A stretch of 64,000 nucleotides of DNA from Dermatophilus congolensis (GCF_900187045.1 NZ_LT906453.1:1674001-1738000); one strand, 5' to 3'; shown: positions 37,304 through 47,671, numbered from the stretch's first letter. Notes: generated by a model from the letters alone, not told the origin. Numbers and translations are program-made.

Positions 37304-38698
37304 TCATTGTTGTGTGGGGGCGGGGTTTGGTTTTTTGGTTAGTGGTGGGGTGGGGCGTTCGGCCCAGCGGTCTGGTGTGTGTTCGCCGGTGGTGGTTATT
37401 TCGGTTCCGGCGGGTGCGGATGCGGGGGAGGGGGCTTCGACGGTGGTGCCGCGTAGGCGGGAGAGGGTGCGCATGAGGTGGTAGACGATGAGGGCGGCGC
37501 CGGTTCCTAGGGCGATGCCGTTGAAGGTGAGGCCGCCGAGGACCCAGGTGAAGTCAGCGATGCCGATGACCAGGGCTAGGGCTGCGGTGTTGAGGTTGAC
37601 TGGGTCGGAGAAGTCGACGCGGTTTTGTACCCAGATGCGTACGCCGAGCATGCCGATCATGCCGTAGAGGACGGTGGCTGCGCCGCCGAGGACTCCGCTG
37701 GGGATGGTGTTAATGAGTTCGCCGAATTTGGGGATCATGCTTAGTGCTAGGGCGAAGAGTCCGGCGACGACGTAGGCGGCGGTGGAGTAGACGCGGGTGG
37801 CGGCCATGACGCCGATGTTTTCGGCGTAGGTGGTGGTTCCGGATCCGCCTCCGGAGCCTGCGAGCATGGTGGAGATGCCGTCGGCGAAGAGTGCGCGTCC
37901 GGTGATGTCGTCGAGGTCGCGTCCGGTCATGGCTGCGACGGATTTGACGTGTCCGATGTTTTCGGCGATGAGGACGACTACGACGGGTAGGAACATGGCA
38001 AGGACGGATGGTTCGAAGGTGGGGGTGTGGAAGGTGGGTAGGCCGAACCATGATGCTTTGTCGACTTCGGTGAAGGTGACTTCGCCGCGGGTGAGGGCGG
38101 TGGCGTAGCCGACGAGGACGCCGATGAGGATGGATAGGCGTCCGATGAGTCCTTTGAACAGGACGGTGGTGAGGATGATTGCCAGGATGGTGACGGTGGC
38201 AGTGATGGGTGCTTCTTTGACGTTGTTCCAGGCAGCGGGGGCAAGGTTGAAGCCGATGAGAGCGACGATGGCGCCGGTGACGGTGGGGGGCATGATTGTG
38301 TCGATCCAGCGTGCGCCGGCGACGTGGACGATTGCTCCGATGAGTGCCAGGAGTGCACCGACGGCGATGACGCCGCCGAGTGCGGATCCGGCGCCGTGGG
38401 AGGCGGTGGCGGCGGTGATGGGTGCGATGAGGGCGAAGCTGGAGCCGAGGTAGCTGGGGAGTCGTCCGCCGGTGATTGCTAGGAAGAGGAGGGTGCCGAT
38501 GGCGGAGAAGAAGAGTGTGGTGGAGGGTGGGAATCCGGTGAGTCGGGGGACGAGGAATGTTGCGCCGAACATGGCGACGACGTGTTGGGCGCCGATGCTG
38601 ATGGTGAATGGCCAGGAGAGGCGTTCTTCGGGGGCGACGACTGCCCCGGGTGTGATGGTTCGGCCATCTGAGTGAAGTTTCCACCCGAGTGAGGGCAT
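37304..38698 (-). CDS. Uracil/xanthine permease family transporter (NCS2)
   Basis: A 464-residue nucleobase:cation symporter-2 protein, closest in look to UraA-type uracil permeases, with about 14 membrane segments. Marker sequences: 'QHVVAMFGATFLVPRLTGFP', 'GRLPSYLGSSFALIAPI', 'VVVLIAENIGHVKSVAAMTG' (substrate-site Glu) and 'GGSGTTTYAENIGVMAATR'. The C-terminal tail is Pro/Thr-rich and disordered. ATG 38698 has an AAGGAGA ribosome-binding site; upstream in-frame starts do not. No pyrimidine genes lie nearby, so uracil rather than xanthine is favoured only by motif resemblance. Confidence 0.92.
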   Translation of the reverse strand: MPSLGWKLHSDGRTITPGAVVAPEERLSWPFTISIGAQHVVAMFGATFLVPRLTGFPPSTTLFFSAIGTLLFLAITGGRLPSYLGSSFALIAPITAATASHGAGSALGGVIAVGALLALIGAIVHVAGARWIDTIMPPTVTGAIVALIGFNLAPAAWNNVKEAPITATVTILAIILTTVLFKGLIGRLSILIGVLVGYATALTRGEVTFTEVDKASWFGLPTFHTPTFEPSVLAMFLPVVVVLIAENIGHVKSVAAMTGRDLDDITGRALFADGISTMLAGSGGGSGTTTYAENIGVMAATRVYSTAAYVVAGLFALALSMIPKFGELINTIPSGVLGGAATVLYGMIGMLGVRIWVQNRVDFSDPVNLNTAALALVIGIADFTWVLGGLTFNGIALGTGAALIVYHLMRTLSRLRGTTVEAPSPASAPAGTEITTTGEHTPDRWAERPTPPLTKKPNPAPTQQ

Positions 38699-38903
38699 GG
38701 TGTTCTCCTTGTAGCCGCGCCGCTGGTGGGCGTGGTGGCGGTGGGGTGAGGGGTTGGGCGCCCCGGTTGATGTGGGGCGGTTGGTGCCGTCCGTGGCTGG
38801 GTTGCGCAACAGCGTAGCTGTAGGGGTGTTGGGCGTGGGTTGGGCTGTCCCGGTGGCTGGGGTGAGGGAGGCTGCTGGGTGGTGCGCCTTTATATTGGTG
38901 CGC

Positions 38904-41900
38904 GTGCCTGATGCGTTTGATTCCTCCCGTGGTCGTTCTGAGTCTGGTGTTGGTGGCGTGAGTGGGGGACGTTCTGGGGGTGGTCGTTCTTCTGGTCGGG
39001 GTCGCGGTCGGGGTGGCCGTGTGGTGCGGCGTCCGTTGACGCAGGAGGAGCGGGCGGCGCGGGATGCGGCGCGGGCTAAGCGTCGTCAGGCGCGGTTGGC
39101 TGCGGTTCCGCAGGTGTCGTATCCGGAGCATTTGCCGGTGGCGGGGGTGCGGGATGAGATCCTTGCGGCGATTCGTGAGAACCAGGTGGTGGTGATTGCT
39201 GGTGAGACGGGGTCGGGGAAGACCACGCAGATTCCGAAGATGTGTTTGGAGTTGGGGCGGGGTATTGATGGGCAGATTGGGCATACGCAGCCGCGGCGTA
39301 TTGCTGCGCGTTCGGTGGCGGAGCGGTTGGCTGAGGAGTTGGGGGTTGAGATTGGGGGTGCGGTTGGGTATCAAGTGCGTTTTAACGATGCGTCGAGTCG
39401 GGACACCTTGGTGAAGGTGATGACGGATGGGATTTTGCTGGCGGAGTTGCAGCGGGATCGTTATTTGCGTCGTTATGACACGATCATTATTGATGAGGCT
39501 CATGAGCGGAGTCTCAATATTGATTTTATTTTGGGGTATTTGCGTCAGTTATTGCCGAAGCGTCCTGATTTGAAGGTGATTGTTACTTCGGCGACGATTG
39601 ATCCGGAAAAGTTTGCGAATCATTTCGCTGGTCCGGATGGTCGTCCTGCGCCGATTTTGGAGGTGTCGGGGCGTACATATCCGGTGGAGATTCGTTATCG
39701 GCCGCTTGTGCGTGAGCAGGTTTCGCGTTCTGGTGAGCGGGTTGAGGTGGAGGTGGATCAGGTTTATGGGATTACTGAGGCGGTGGAGGAGTTATGGACT
39801 GAGAGCCGTGGGGATGGCGGTGATCAGGATGTTTTGGTGTTTTGTTCGGGGGAGCGGGAGATCCGTGATGCTGTTGATGCGTTGGAGGCGATGAAGTTTC
39901 CAGATACGCAGGTGTTGCCGTTGTATGGGCGTTTATCTGCGGCGGAGCAGCATCGGATTTTTGCGGGGCATTCGGGGCGGCGCATTGTTGTGTCGACGAA
40001 TGTGGCGGAGACGTCGTTGACGGTTCCGGGTATTCGGTATGTGGTGGATACGGGTACGGCGCGTATTAGTCGTTTTAATCAGCGGACGAAGGTTCAGCGT
40101 TTGCCGATTGAGGCGATTAGTCAGGCAAGTGCTAATCAGCGTTCGGGTCGTTCGGGGCGTTTGTCTGATGGTGTGGCGATTCGTTTGTATAGCGAGGAAG
40201 ATTTCGCTGGCCGGCCGGAGTTTACGGATCCGGAAATCATGCGGACCAATTTGGCGAGTGTGATTTTGCAGATGATCTCGTTGGGGTTGGGTGATATTTC
40301 AGGGTTCCCGTTTGTTGATCCGCCGGATCGTCGCCAGATTTCTGATGGTGTGCGGTTGTTGCAGGAGTTGGGGGCGATTGAGGCGGGGGAGAAGGGTCCT
40401 CATCGTTTGACGCGGTTGGGGCGGGATATTGCTCGTATTCCGGTTGATCCGCGGTTGGCGCGGATGTTGATTGCGGCGGATCGTAACGGGACGTTGCGTG
40501 AAGTGATTGTGATTGTTGCGGGGTTAAGTATTCAGGATGTGCGGGAGCGTCCTTCGGAGGGGGGTGATTCTGCTCGTGCTGATCAGGCGCATGCGCGTTT
40601 TAAGGTCGAGGGTTCGGACTTTATGACGTTGTTGGCTGTGTGGGATTACTTGTCTGAGCAGCAGCGTGTTTTGTCTGGTTCGGCGTTCCGTCGGTTGTGT
40701 CGGGATGAGTATTTGCATTTCTTGCGGTTTAGGGAATGGCAGGACTTGGTGTCGCAGTTGCGGGACACGGTCAAGGAGCTTGGTTTGCGGGTGGGCACGG
40801 GGACTTCTCCGGCTTCGGCGGTGCATCAGGCGTTGTTGACGGGGTTGTTGTCGCAGGTGGGGGCGTGGGATCAAGAGAAGCGGGAGTACGTGGGTGCCCG
40901 GGGTGCGCGTTTTGCCATTGGGCATGGTTCGGTACTGCGGCGGGTAAACCCGGAGTGGGTGATGAGTGCCGAGCTGGTGGAGACGACGCGGTTGTGGGCG
41001 CGGACGAATGCGGTGACGTCGGCGGTGGATGTTGAGGAGGCGGCGGCGCATGTGGTGAAGCGGTCGCATTCGGAGCCGAGGTGGAGTCGTGGGCGTGCTG
41101 CGGCTATCGCTGATGAGCGGGTGACATTGTTTGGTGTGCCGTTGGTGATTGGTCGGCGGGTGGCGTTGGCGCCGATTGATCCGCAATTGGCGCGTGATTT
41201 GTTTATTCGGCATGCCTTGGTGGAGGGCGATTGGGATACGCCGCATCGGTTTTTCCATGACAACCGTAAGTTGTTGGATCGGTTGGCAGAGTTGGAGTCG
41301 CGGGCTCGTCGTCGTGATTTGCTTGTTGATGATTCGGATTTGGTTGCGTTTTATGACGAGCGCATTCCGGCGTCGGTGACTAGTGGTGCTGCGTTTGATG
41401 CGTGGTGGAAGGATGCGCGTCGCGCGGATCCGGATTTGTTGACGTTTACGCAGGATGTGTTGGTTGCGGATACGGCTAATGCTGGCGATGGCCCGTTGGA
41501 TGAGGCATTGCGGGCGAAGTATCCGCATGTGTGGCAGCAGGGGGAGCTGTCTTTCCGGTTGACGTATGAGTTTGATCCAGGTGGCGCTGCTGATGGCGTG
41601 ACGTGCCATATTCCGCTGGCGGTGTTGAACCAGGTGGAGAATGTGGGGTTTGACTGGCTGGTTCCGGGTTTGCGTGAGGATCTGGCGATTGCGTTGGTGA
41701 AGTCGTTACCTAAGGCGACGCGTAAGCAGTTTGTTCCTGCTCCGGATCGGGCGCGGGCGGCGTTGGCAGCGATCAGTGTTGAGGGTGAGCCGGAGCCGGG
41801 TTCGGGTCCTGAGTCGGGGTTGTCTTTTGCGGATGAGTTGGCGCGGGGTCTGTATATCGTCACGGGTAAGCGGGTGCCGGAGGGGGAGTGGGGTATTGCT

Positions 41901-42932
41901 TCTTTACCTGCGCATTTGCGAATGAGTTTCACTGTGGAGGATGACCGGCGGCGCGCCATTGCTGAGGGTAAGGATTTGGAGGCGTTGCAGGAGGAGCTGG
42001 CGCCGAAGGTACGTGGAACGATGAAGAAGGCCGCTGCTGATTTGGAGCGCAAAGCGGTGACGTCGTGGGATTTCGGTGAGCTTCCTAGTGAGTTTGAGGG
42101 TAAGCGCGGAAAGAACACGGTGAAGGGGTTCCCGGCGCTGGTCGATCATGGTGATTCGGTGGCGATTGAGGTGTTGGGGACGCGTCGGCAGCAGGAGACG
42201 GCTACGCATGATGGTTTGCGGCGGCTGGTTTTGTTGAATTCGACGGCGCCGTGGCAGCGCATTTTGACGTTGTTGAGTAATTCTCAGCGGTTGGCGTTGG
42301 GTAATAACCCGCATGGTGGCATTGATGCGTTGCTGGAGGATGTGTTGGCGGCAGCGGTGGATGCGATTATCGCTGAGCAGGAGTCGGGGATGTCGGCGCG
42401 GATCCGTACTGCTGAGGCGTTTGATCAGGTGTTGGCTGCGGTTAAGCGGGAGGTTGTGCCGCATGTGATGGACATTGTTGACATGGTGGTTCCGGTGTTG
42501 GAGCGGTCGTTGAAGGTGCGGTTGGCGCTGGATGCGATGCATGCGGATCGGGTTAAGCAGATGCGTGCTGATATGGAGCAGCAGCTTGCTGGGTTGGTGT
42601 ATCCGGGGTTTGTTGCTGCGACGGGTATGAAGCAGTTGGCGCATGTGGCGCGGTATTTGCAGGCCATGTTGGTTCGGATCGAGAAGGGTCCGTTGGATCT
42701 GCGTAAGGATGCAGCCTCGGCTGAGGTTGTGGCGCGGGTGGAGCAGGAACGGTTGGCGGTTGTGGCGAAGTTGCCTGTGACTGAGCATGGTGCGGCTGAT
42801 GTTGTGCAGTTGCGTTGGCTCGTGGAGGAGTTGCGGGTGAGTTTGTTCGCGCAGCGGTTGGGGACGGCTGTTCCTGTGTCTGAGAAGCGGATTTATGCGG
42901 CGATGGATCGGGTGGAGGATGCTCGTGATTAG
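38904..42932 (+). CDS. hrpA: ATP-dependent RNA helicase HrpA
   Basis: Very large DEAH-box helicase (about 1342 aa, the HrpA norm). An Arg/Gly-rich N-terminal stretch ('GGRSSGRGRGRGGRVVRR') precedes the core: Walker A 'GETGSGKTTQ' near residue 100, 'IIIDEAHERS' near 196, 'VTSATID', and motif VI 'NQRSGRSGR'. The HA2/OB regions and the long C-terminal DUF3418 region ('AFDQVLAAVKREVVPHVMDI') follow. It unwinds RNA, with roles in mRNA processing or rescue of stalled ribosomes in some bacteria. The frame is open from 38754; GTG 38904 is chosen because it lies 7 bases after TATATT (38891-38896), which would fit a leaderless message. There is no Shine-Dalgarno, so the start is uncertain. Confidence 0.94.
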   Translation: MPDAFDSSRGRSESGVGGVSGGRSGGGRSSGRGRGRGGRVVRRPLTQEERAARDAARAKRRQARLAAVPQVSYPEHLPVAGVRDEILAAIRENQVVVIAGETGSGKTTQIPKMCLELGRGIDGQIGHTQPRRIAARSVAERLAEELGVEIGGAVGYQVRFNDASSRDTLVKVMTDGILLAELQRDRYLRRYDTIIIDEAHERSLNIDFILGYLRQLLPKRPDLKVIVTSATIDPEKFANHFAGPDGRPAPILEVSGRTYPVEIRYRPLVREQVSRSGERVEVEVDQVYGITEAVEELWTESRGDGGDQDVLVFCSGEREIRDAVDALEAMKFPDTQVLPLYGRLSAAEQHRIFAGHSGRRIVVSTNVAETSLTVPGIRYVVDTGTARISRFNQRTKVQRLPIEAISQASANQRSGRSGRLSDGVAIRLYSEEDFAGRPEFTDPEIMRTNLASVILQMISLGLGDISGFPFVDPPDRRQISDGVRLLQELGAIEAGEKGPHRLTRLGRDIARIPVDPRLARMLIAADRNGTLREVIVIVAGLSIQDVRERPSEGGDSARADQAHARFKVEGSDFMTLLAVWDYLSEQQRVLSGSAFRRLCRDEYLHFLRFREWQDLVSQLRDTVKELGLRVGTGTSPASAVHQALLTGLLSQVGAWDQEKREYVGARGARFAIGHGSVLRRVNPEWVMSAELVETTRLWARTNAVTSAVDVEEAAAHVVKRSHSEPRWSRGRAAAIADERVTLFGVPLVIGRRVALAPIDPQLARDLFIRHALVEGDWDTPHRFFHDNRKLLDRLAELESRARRRDLLVDDSDLVAFYDERIPASVTSGAAFDAWWKDARRADPDLLTFTQDVLVADTANAGDGPLDEALRAKYPHVWQQGELSFRLTYEFDPGGAADGVTCHIPLAVLNQVENVGFDWLVPGLREDLAIALVKSLPKATRKQFVPAPDRARAALAAISVEGEPEPGSGPESGLSFADELARGLYIVTGKRVPEGEWGIASLPAHLRMSFTVEDDRRRAIAEGKDLEALQEELAPKVRGTMKKAAADLERKAVTSWDFGELPSEFEGKRGKNTVKGFPALVDHGDSVAIEVLGTRRQQETATHDGLRRLVLLNSTAPWQRILTLLSNSQRLALGNNPHGGIDALLEDVLAAAVDAIIAEQESGMSARIRTAEAFDQVLAAVKREVVPHVMDIVDMVVPVLERSLKVRLALDAMHADRVKQMRADMEQQLAGLVYPGFVAATGMKQLAHVARYLQAMLVRIEKGPLDLRKDAASAEVVARVEQERLAVVAKLPVTEHGAADVVQLRWLVEELRVSLFAQRLGTAVPVSEKRIYAAMDRVEDARD

Positions 42933-43302
42933 AGGGGTGTTGGGGTAGTCGGTTGTGGTGCCGATGGGGTGTGTAGGAAGCCGTCGTTGGCGCGGTCTGC
43001 TGTGTTTTTTCGGTTTTTTGGGCGTTGTGCTCAAGTGGCGGAATTATTGCGGCCGGTGTTGCGTTGGCATTCCTGCGTTGACTGAGTTGCTTTCGCATGG
43101 TGGGCCACGGCCTGCGGTTTTGCGTGTGTGACGAGGGAGATGTGTGCAAGAAGTTATAATGGTGCAAGTCATTTTTGCCTGCGATTCGGCACTTAAACAC
43201 CCCGGCTCCGTAATGTCCCGCGAGATGAGCGGTGAGACACGAGCCGCGCTAGCCGTCCGAGCAGGAATGCGACTGACCTACCAACCTACGTGAAAGGTGT
43301 CG
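42933..43302. promoter_or_regulatory. Spacer and likely promoter/leader region of sigA
   Basis: 370 bases without a credible gene. A perfect TATAAT -10 hexamer lies at 43155-43160, but no good -35 is found 16-19 bases upstream, so it may be an extended or activator-dependent promoter. If used, it gives a leader of about 135 bases before sigA. No terminator with a T-run was seen after hrpA, although T-tracts occur near 43003-43020. Confidence 0.45.
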
Positions 43303-44967
43303 GTGCAGCACGTGGCGAACGCCTCCGCAGAAGCCCCAACCGGTAAGAATGGAACCAAGCCTCTTCCGGCCGAGTTCTCGCACCCGGCCATCGCCGAGCT
43401 GCTGGCGGCTGGTGCCGCCACAGGAACCGTCGACAGTGTTTCCGTTCAGCGCGCGCTGGTCGCGGCTGAATTGACTTTGGCGCGTCAGAAGGCGGTGTTG
43501 CGTGCTCTTGAGATGAGTGGCATCACGGTCACTCTTGATGCGAATCACGCAGCGCAGGCTGTTGCTGAAGGCCTTGGTGACAAGCCGCGTAAGCGTACGC
43601 CGCGGCGTAAGTCGACTAAGGCCGCTGGTACTACGACGCGGCGTACTAGCCGGGCCACGACGAAGAAGGTCGCGCCTGCGGCTGACGCGGCGGAGGGATC
43701 GGAAGAGGCTGCGGACAAGCCAGCGCCGCGTAAGCGCGCGACGCGTTCGACGGCGAAGTCGGCGGCTGCGAAAACTACGCGTACCCGTAAGGCCGCGAAG
43801 GAAGATCCGGAGCTCGAGGACGATCTCGATGTCGTGTCTGAGGAATTCGATGAGCCTATTGTCGATGACCTTGTTGACACCGACCACGATCTCGTTGATG
43901 ACGAGCCTGAAGATGATGACGGTGAAGAGGTCACTCCTCGGGGCAGGCGTTCACGCAAGTCTAAGAAGGACGACAAGAACGATGGCTCTGAAGAGTCGGG
44001 CTTTGTTCTGCGTGACGATGATGAGGAAGATGCCCCGGCGCAGCAGGTTGTCACTGCTGGTGCTACGGCCGACCCGGTCAAGGACTACTTGAAGCAGATC
44101 GGTAAGGTCGCCCTCCTTAACGCTGAGCAAGAGGTTGATCTTGCTAAGCGTATTGAGGCGGGTTTGTTCGCTGAGAAAATTCTTGAGCGTGAAGAGTTCG
44201 ATCCGATGCTGACCCGCGATTTGCGTTGGGTGATCATGGATGGCCGTAACGCCAAGAACCACTTGCTGGAGGCCAACCTTCGTCTGGTGGTTTCGCTGGC
44301 TAAGCGGTACACGGGGCGTGGAATGTTGTTCCTGGACTTGATCCAGGAAGGCAACCTCGGTCTGATTCGTGCGGTTGAGAAGTTCGACTACACGAAGGGC
44401 TTCAAGTTCTCGACGTATGCGACGTGGTGGATTCGCCAGGCCATCACTCGTGCTATGGCTGACCAGGCTCGCACCATTCGTATTCCGGTGCACATGGTTG
44501 AGGTCATCAACAAGTTGGCTCGGGTGCAGCGCCAGATGCTGCAGGATTTGGGTCGCGAACCCACGCCGGAGGAGCTGGCCAAGGAGCTCGACATGACGCC
44601 TGAGCGCGTTGTCGAGGTGCAGAAGTATGGGCGTGAGCCAATTTCTCTGCACACTCCGCTGGGTGAGGATGGCGACAGCGAGTTCGGTGACCTCATTGAG
44701 GACTCTGAGGCTGTGGTTCCTGCTGACGCGGTGAGCTTCACGTTGTTGCAGGAGCAGTTGCACTCGGTGCTAGACACGCTTTCTGAGCGTGAGGCGGGCG
44801 TGGTGTCGATGCGTTTCGGTTTGACTGATGGTCAGCCGAAGACTCTCGATGAGATCGGCAAGGTGTATGGCGTGACGCGTGAGCGTATCCGTCAGATCGA
44901 GTCGAAGACGATGAGTAAGCTGCGTCACCCGTCGCGTTCTCAGGTGTTGCGCGACTACTTGGACTGA
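43303..44967 (+). CDS. sigA: Primary sigma factor SigA/HrdB (sigma-70)
   Basis: Housekeeping RNA polymerase sigma factor (about 554 aa). The first 250 residues are a low-complexity region: a short helical start, then Lys/Arg/Thr/Ala repeats ('[20 protein letters not shown]') and long acidic runs, typical of actinobacterial HrdB. The conserved part starts with region 1.2 ('[20 protein letters not shown]'), then region 2 ('[20 protein letters not shown]', '[20 protein letters not shown]'), region 3 and region 4 ('[20 protein letters not shown]'). GTG 43303 lies 5 bases after GAAAGG; GTG 43297 and GTG 43312 are alternatives. It is followed by a perfect palindromic terminator. Confidence 0.96.
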   Translation: MQHVANASAEAPTGKNGTKPLPAEFSHPAIAELLAAGAATGTVDSVSVQRALVAAELTLARQKAVLRALEMSGITVTLDANHAAQAVAEGLGDKPRKRTPRRKSTKAAGTTTRRTSRATTKKVAPAADAAEGSEEAADKPAPRKRATRSTAKSAAAKTTRTRKAAKEDPELEDDLDVVSEEFDEPIVDDLVDTDHDLVDDEPEDDDGEEVTPRGRRSRKSKKDDKNDGSEESGFVLRDDDEEDAPAQQVVTAGATADPVKDYLKQIGKVALLNAEQEVDLAKRIEAGLFAEKILEREEFDPMLTRDLRWVIMDGRNAKNHLLEANLRLVVSLAKRYTGRGMLFLDLIQEGNLGLIRAVEKFDYTKGFKFSTYATWWIRQAITRAMADQARTIRIPVHMVEVINKLARVQRQMLQDLGREPTPEELAKELDMTPERVVEVQKYGREPISLHTPLGEDGDSEFGDLIEDSEAVVPADAVSFTLLQEQLHSVLDTLSEREAGVVSMRFGLTDGQPKTLDEIGKVYGVTRERIRQIESKTMSKLRHPSRSQVLRDYLD

Positions 44968-44973
44968 TCGCGG

Positions 44974-45021
44974 TATAGCGGCGGGGGCGGTACACATATG
45001 TGTACCGCCCCCGCCGCTATA
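44974..45021. terminator. Perfect 48-bp palindrome, bidirectional terminator after sigA
   Basis: Two perfect 24-base arms (44974-44997 and 44998-45021) with no spacer, flanked by A/T. It begins 6 bases after the sigA stop and ends 13 bases before the opposing gene's stop. Confidence 0.88.
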
Positions 45022-45034
45022 TGCGTGGGTGGTG

Positions 45035-45655
45035 TTAGTGGCGGTATTTCGCTGAGGCCGCAACGACAGATTCGAAGATGTCGCGGTCCAGGGCGGCGCC
45101 TTCGCGGCGGATGCTGTCGGCTGGTAGGGCCAAAAGTCGATTGAGGCGTACTTCGCTGGGGCGTCCTTGGCGGTCCCAGGCACCGGTGCCGATATCCATC
45201 CAAAATCGTCCGGCGCGTGCTTCTTGTGCGGCGTCTCGGTCGTGGTCTTTGCTGGTGAGTTGGAGGGCGTGGACGGTGTTGCCTTCGATGCTCAGAACCA
45301 GGACGGGTCGGTCTTTGCCTTGGGATGGGTCTTCTTCAAAGGGCACCCAAGCCCAAACGACTTCGCCGGGGTCTGGGCGACCATTGCGGTTGGGGGAGTA
45401 AGTGATGTTCTCTGGTGCGCCGCTGTTGGTGGTGGGTGTGCGGCGGCTGGCTGGGGGGCGTGGAGTTGGGGGCGCTTCCGATGGTGCCGGGGCGGTGGTG
45501 GCGTGTTGTGTTTTCTTCTCTGGCGGGGTGTTTTCGGTGCGTCGCTGGAGTTCTTCTCCAGCGAATCGCAGGAGGAAACGGAGCAGTTCACGTCCAAGAC
45601 GTTGGAAGTTGAATGACACGCCGGAAGCGTAGCCGGTGGCGGTGGCGTGGAGCAT
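45035..45655 (-). CDS. PemK/MazF-like protein with N-terminal extension
   Basis: A protein of about 206 residues whose C-terminal 115 residues resemble the PemK/MazF fold: 'PGEVVWAWVPFEEDP', 'KDRPVLVLSIEGNTVHALQL' and 'DRQGRPSEVRLNRLLAL'. MazF toxins cut RNA at specific sequences; the usual start 'RGDIVWVDF...G' is replaced by 'PGEVVWAWVPFEED', so activity is uncertain. The N-terminal 75 residues are helical then Pro/Thr-rich. No antitoxin gene is adjacent. The reading frame continues to 45796, across the divergent lepA promoter; ATG 45655 is a tentative start. A similar lepA-linked family exists in actinobacteria, as far as I recall, and may have a housekeeping rather than toxic role. Confidence 0.75.
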   Translation of the reverse strand: MLHATATGYASGVSFNFQRLGRELLRFLLRFAGEELQRRTENTPPEKKTQHATTAPAPSEAPPTPRPPASRRTPTTNSGAPENITYSPNRNGRPDPGEVVWAWVPFEEDPSQGKDRPVLVLSIEGNTVHALQLTSKDHDRDAAQEARAGRFWMDIGTGAWDRQGRPSEVRLNRLLALPADSIRREGAALDRDIFESVVAASAKYRH

Positions 45656-45799
45656 GCCCCAAGGTGCTGTTGAAGTCGTGGGAGAATGGGAGGTGATTGT
45701 GCCGTTGGTGCTGTACAGGCAGCTGATGTTTGATCGCTCCTGTAGATCGGGCTCCTGGCACCTGATCCCCGTCCGCTCTACCACTATCGAGGTCACCTA

Positions 45800-47671
45800 G
45801 TGTCACCGAAGGCTGCTTCGGCGCTGCCTCCCGCAGCGACCCCTGCCGAGCTGATTCGTAACTTCTGCATCATTGCCCACATTGACCACGGCAAGTCCAC
45901 GCTTGCGGACCGGATGCTGCAGTCAACGGGCATTGTGCCTGAGCGGGAGATGCGTGCGCAGTATTTGGACCGGATGGACATTGAGCGTGAGCGTGGCATC
46001 ACGATCAAGTCGCAGGCGGTGCGGATGCCGTGGTCTGTGGCTGATGAGGAGGGGCAGAACACTTACTGCCTCAACATGATTGACACTCCTGGGCACGTGG
46101 ACTTCACCTATGAGGTGTCGCGTTCTCTTGCTGCCTGTGAGGGAGCGGTGCTGCTGGTTGATGCCGCCCAGGGCATTGAGGCCCAGACGCTGGCGAACCT
46201 TTACCTGGCGATGGAAAACGATCTGACCATCATCCCGGTGCTAAACAAAATTGATCTTCCTGCCGCGCAGCCGGAGAAGTACGCCGAGGAGTTGGCGGGC
46301 TTGATTGGTTGTGAGCCCGAGGATGTGCTGAAAGTGTCGGGAAAGACCGGCGAGGGAGTTGAGGAGCTTCTCGACCAGATCGTCCGGCAGATTCCCCCGC
46401 CGGTGGGTGTAGCCGATGCGCCGACGCGGGCGATGATTTTCGACTCTGTCTATGACACATACCGTGGCGTAGTCACGTATGTGCGAGTGGTGGATGGGAT
46501 GCTCAAGCCGCGAGAGCGGATTTCAATGATGTCTACCGGTGCCACCCATGAGCTGCTGGAGATCGGGGTGATCTCGCCAGAGCCGCTGCCGAGCAATGGT
46601 CTGGGCGTGGGAGAGACCGGCTACCTGATCACTGGCGTCAAAGATGTGCGCCAGTCTCGGGTGGGTGACACGGTGACGTTGTCCTCGGCCCCTGCCAAGG
46701 AGCCGGTGGGTGGCTACAAGGATCCTCGCCCGATGGTGTTCTCGGGTCTCTACCCGATTGATGGGTCGGATTATCCGGCATTGCGGGACGCGTTGGACAA
46801 ACTCAAGCTCAACGATGCGGCGCTGGTGTATGAGCCGGAAACGTCGGTGGCGTTGGGGTTTGGTTTCCGTGTTGGGTTCTTGGGGATGCTGCACTTGGAG
46901 ATCGTGCGCGAACGCCTCGAGCGCGAGTTCAACCTCGATCTCATCTCGACTCTGCCTAACGTGGAGTACGAGGTCGTGATGGAAGACAAATCCGTTGTGC
47001 GGGTGACGAATCCGAGTGAATTCCCGGCTGGAAAAGTCAAAGAGGTGCGGGAACCGGTGGTGCGCTCGACCATCCTGGCGCCGAGCGAATTCATCGGGGC
47101 AATCATGGAGCTGTGCCAGTCTCGGCGCGGGTCGTTGCGGGGCATGGATTACTTGTCCCCGGAGCGGGTGGAGATGCGGTACACGCTGCCACTGGCTGAG
47201 ATCGTGTTCGACTTCTTTGATGCGTTGAAATCCAAGACGCGTGGCTATGCATCGTTTGAGTACGAGCCTGATGGTGAGCAAACCGCTGACTTGGTTCGGG
47301 TCGATATCTTGTTGCAGGGCGAGGAAGTTGATGCATTCAGCTCGATCGTGCACAAGGACAAGGCCTACGCCTATGGTGTCGCGATGGCGGGCAAGCTGCG
47401 GGAGTTGATTCCTAGGCAGCAGTTTGAGGTGCCGATCCAGGCTGCGATTGGTTCGCGTGTGATTGCTCGAGAAAACATCCGCGCTATCCGCAAGGATGTG
47501 CTTTCCAAGTGTTACGGCGGTGACATCTCCCGTAAGCGCAAGCTGCTTGAGAAGCAGAAAGAGGGCAAGAAGCGCATGAAGATGGTGGGGCGCGTGGAGG
47601 TTCCGCAGGAAGCCTTCATCGCTGCGCTGTCCAGTGATGGTGGCGGCGAAGCCAAGGGCGGTAAGAAATGA
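45800..47671 (+). CDS. lepA: Elongation factor 4 (LepA), ribosomal back-translocase GTPase
   Basis: Translational GTPase (623 aa, full length). G1 'AHIDHGKST' near residue 29, the switch block '[15 protein letters not shown]', G3 'DTPGHVDF' and G4 'NKID' are all present. The LepA-specific C-terminal domain ('[20 protein letters not shown]') is complete. It promotes ribosome biogenesis and rescue under ionic stress. GTG start with a GAGG just upstream. It overlaps trmB by ATGA; the lepA-trmB-hemW run is probably one transcript. Confidence 0.97.
   Translation: MSPKAASALPPAATPAELIRNFCIIAHIDHGKSTLADRMLQSTGIVPEREMRAQYLDRMDIERERGITIKSQAVRMPWSVADEEGQNTYCLNMIDTPGHVDFTYEVSRSLAACEGAVLLVDAAQGIEAQTLANLYLAMENDLTIIPVLNKIDLPAAQPEKYAEELAGLIGCEPEDVLKVSGKTGEGVEELLDQIVRQIPPPVGVADAPTRAMIFDSVYDTYRGVVTYVRVVDGMLKPRERISMMSTGATHELLEIGVISPEPLPSNGLGVGETGYLITGVKDVRQSRVGDTVTLSSAPAKEPVGGYKDPRPMVFSGLYPIDGSDYPALRDALDKLKLNDAALVYEPETSVALGFGFRVGFLGMLHLEIVRERLEREFNLDLISTLPNVEYEVVMEDKSVVRVTNPSEFPAGKVKEVREPVVRSTILAPSEFIGAIMELCQSRRGSLRGMDYLSPERVEMRYTLPLAEIVFDFFDALKSKTRGYASFEYEPDGEQTADLVRVDILLQGEEVDAFSSIVHKDKAYAYGVAMAGKLRELIPRQQFEVPIQAAIGSRVIARENIRAIRKDVLSKCYGGDISRKRKLLEKQKEGKKRMKMVGRVEVPQEAFIAALSSDGGGEAKGGKK

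Noticed and set aside
37710-39503. 597-codon minus-strand frame antisense to the permease and hrpA
   Set aside because: It crosses two conserved genes in other frames and its Arg/His/Thr-rich sequence is typical of shadow frames in skewed DNA.
41904-43034. 376-codon minus-strand frame at the hrpA 3' end
   Set aside because: Overlaps the conserved C-terminal HrpA region and has a shadow-like composition.
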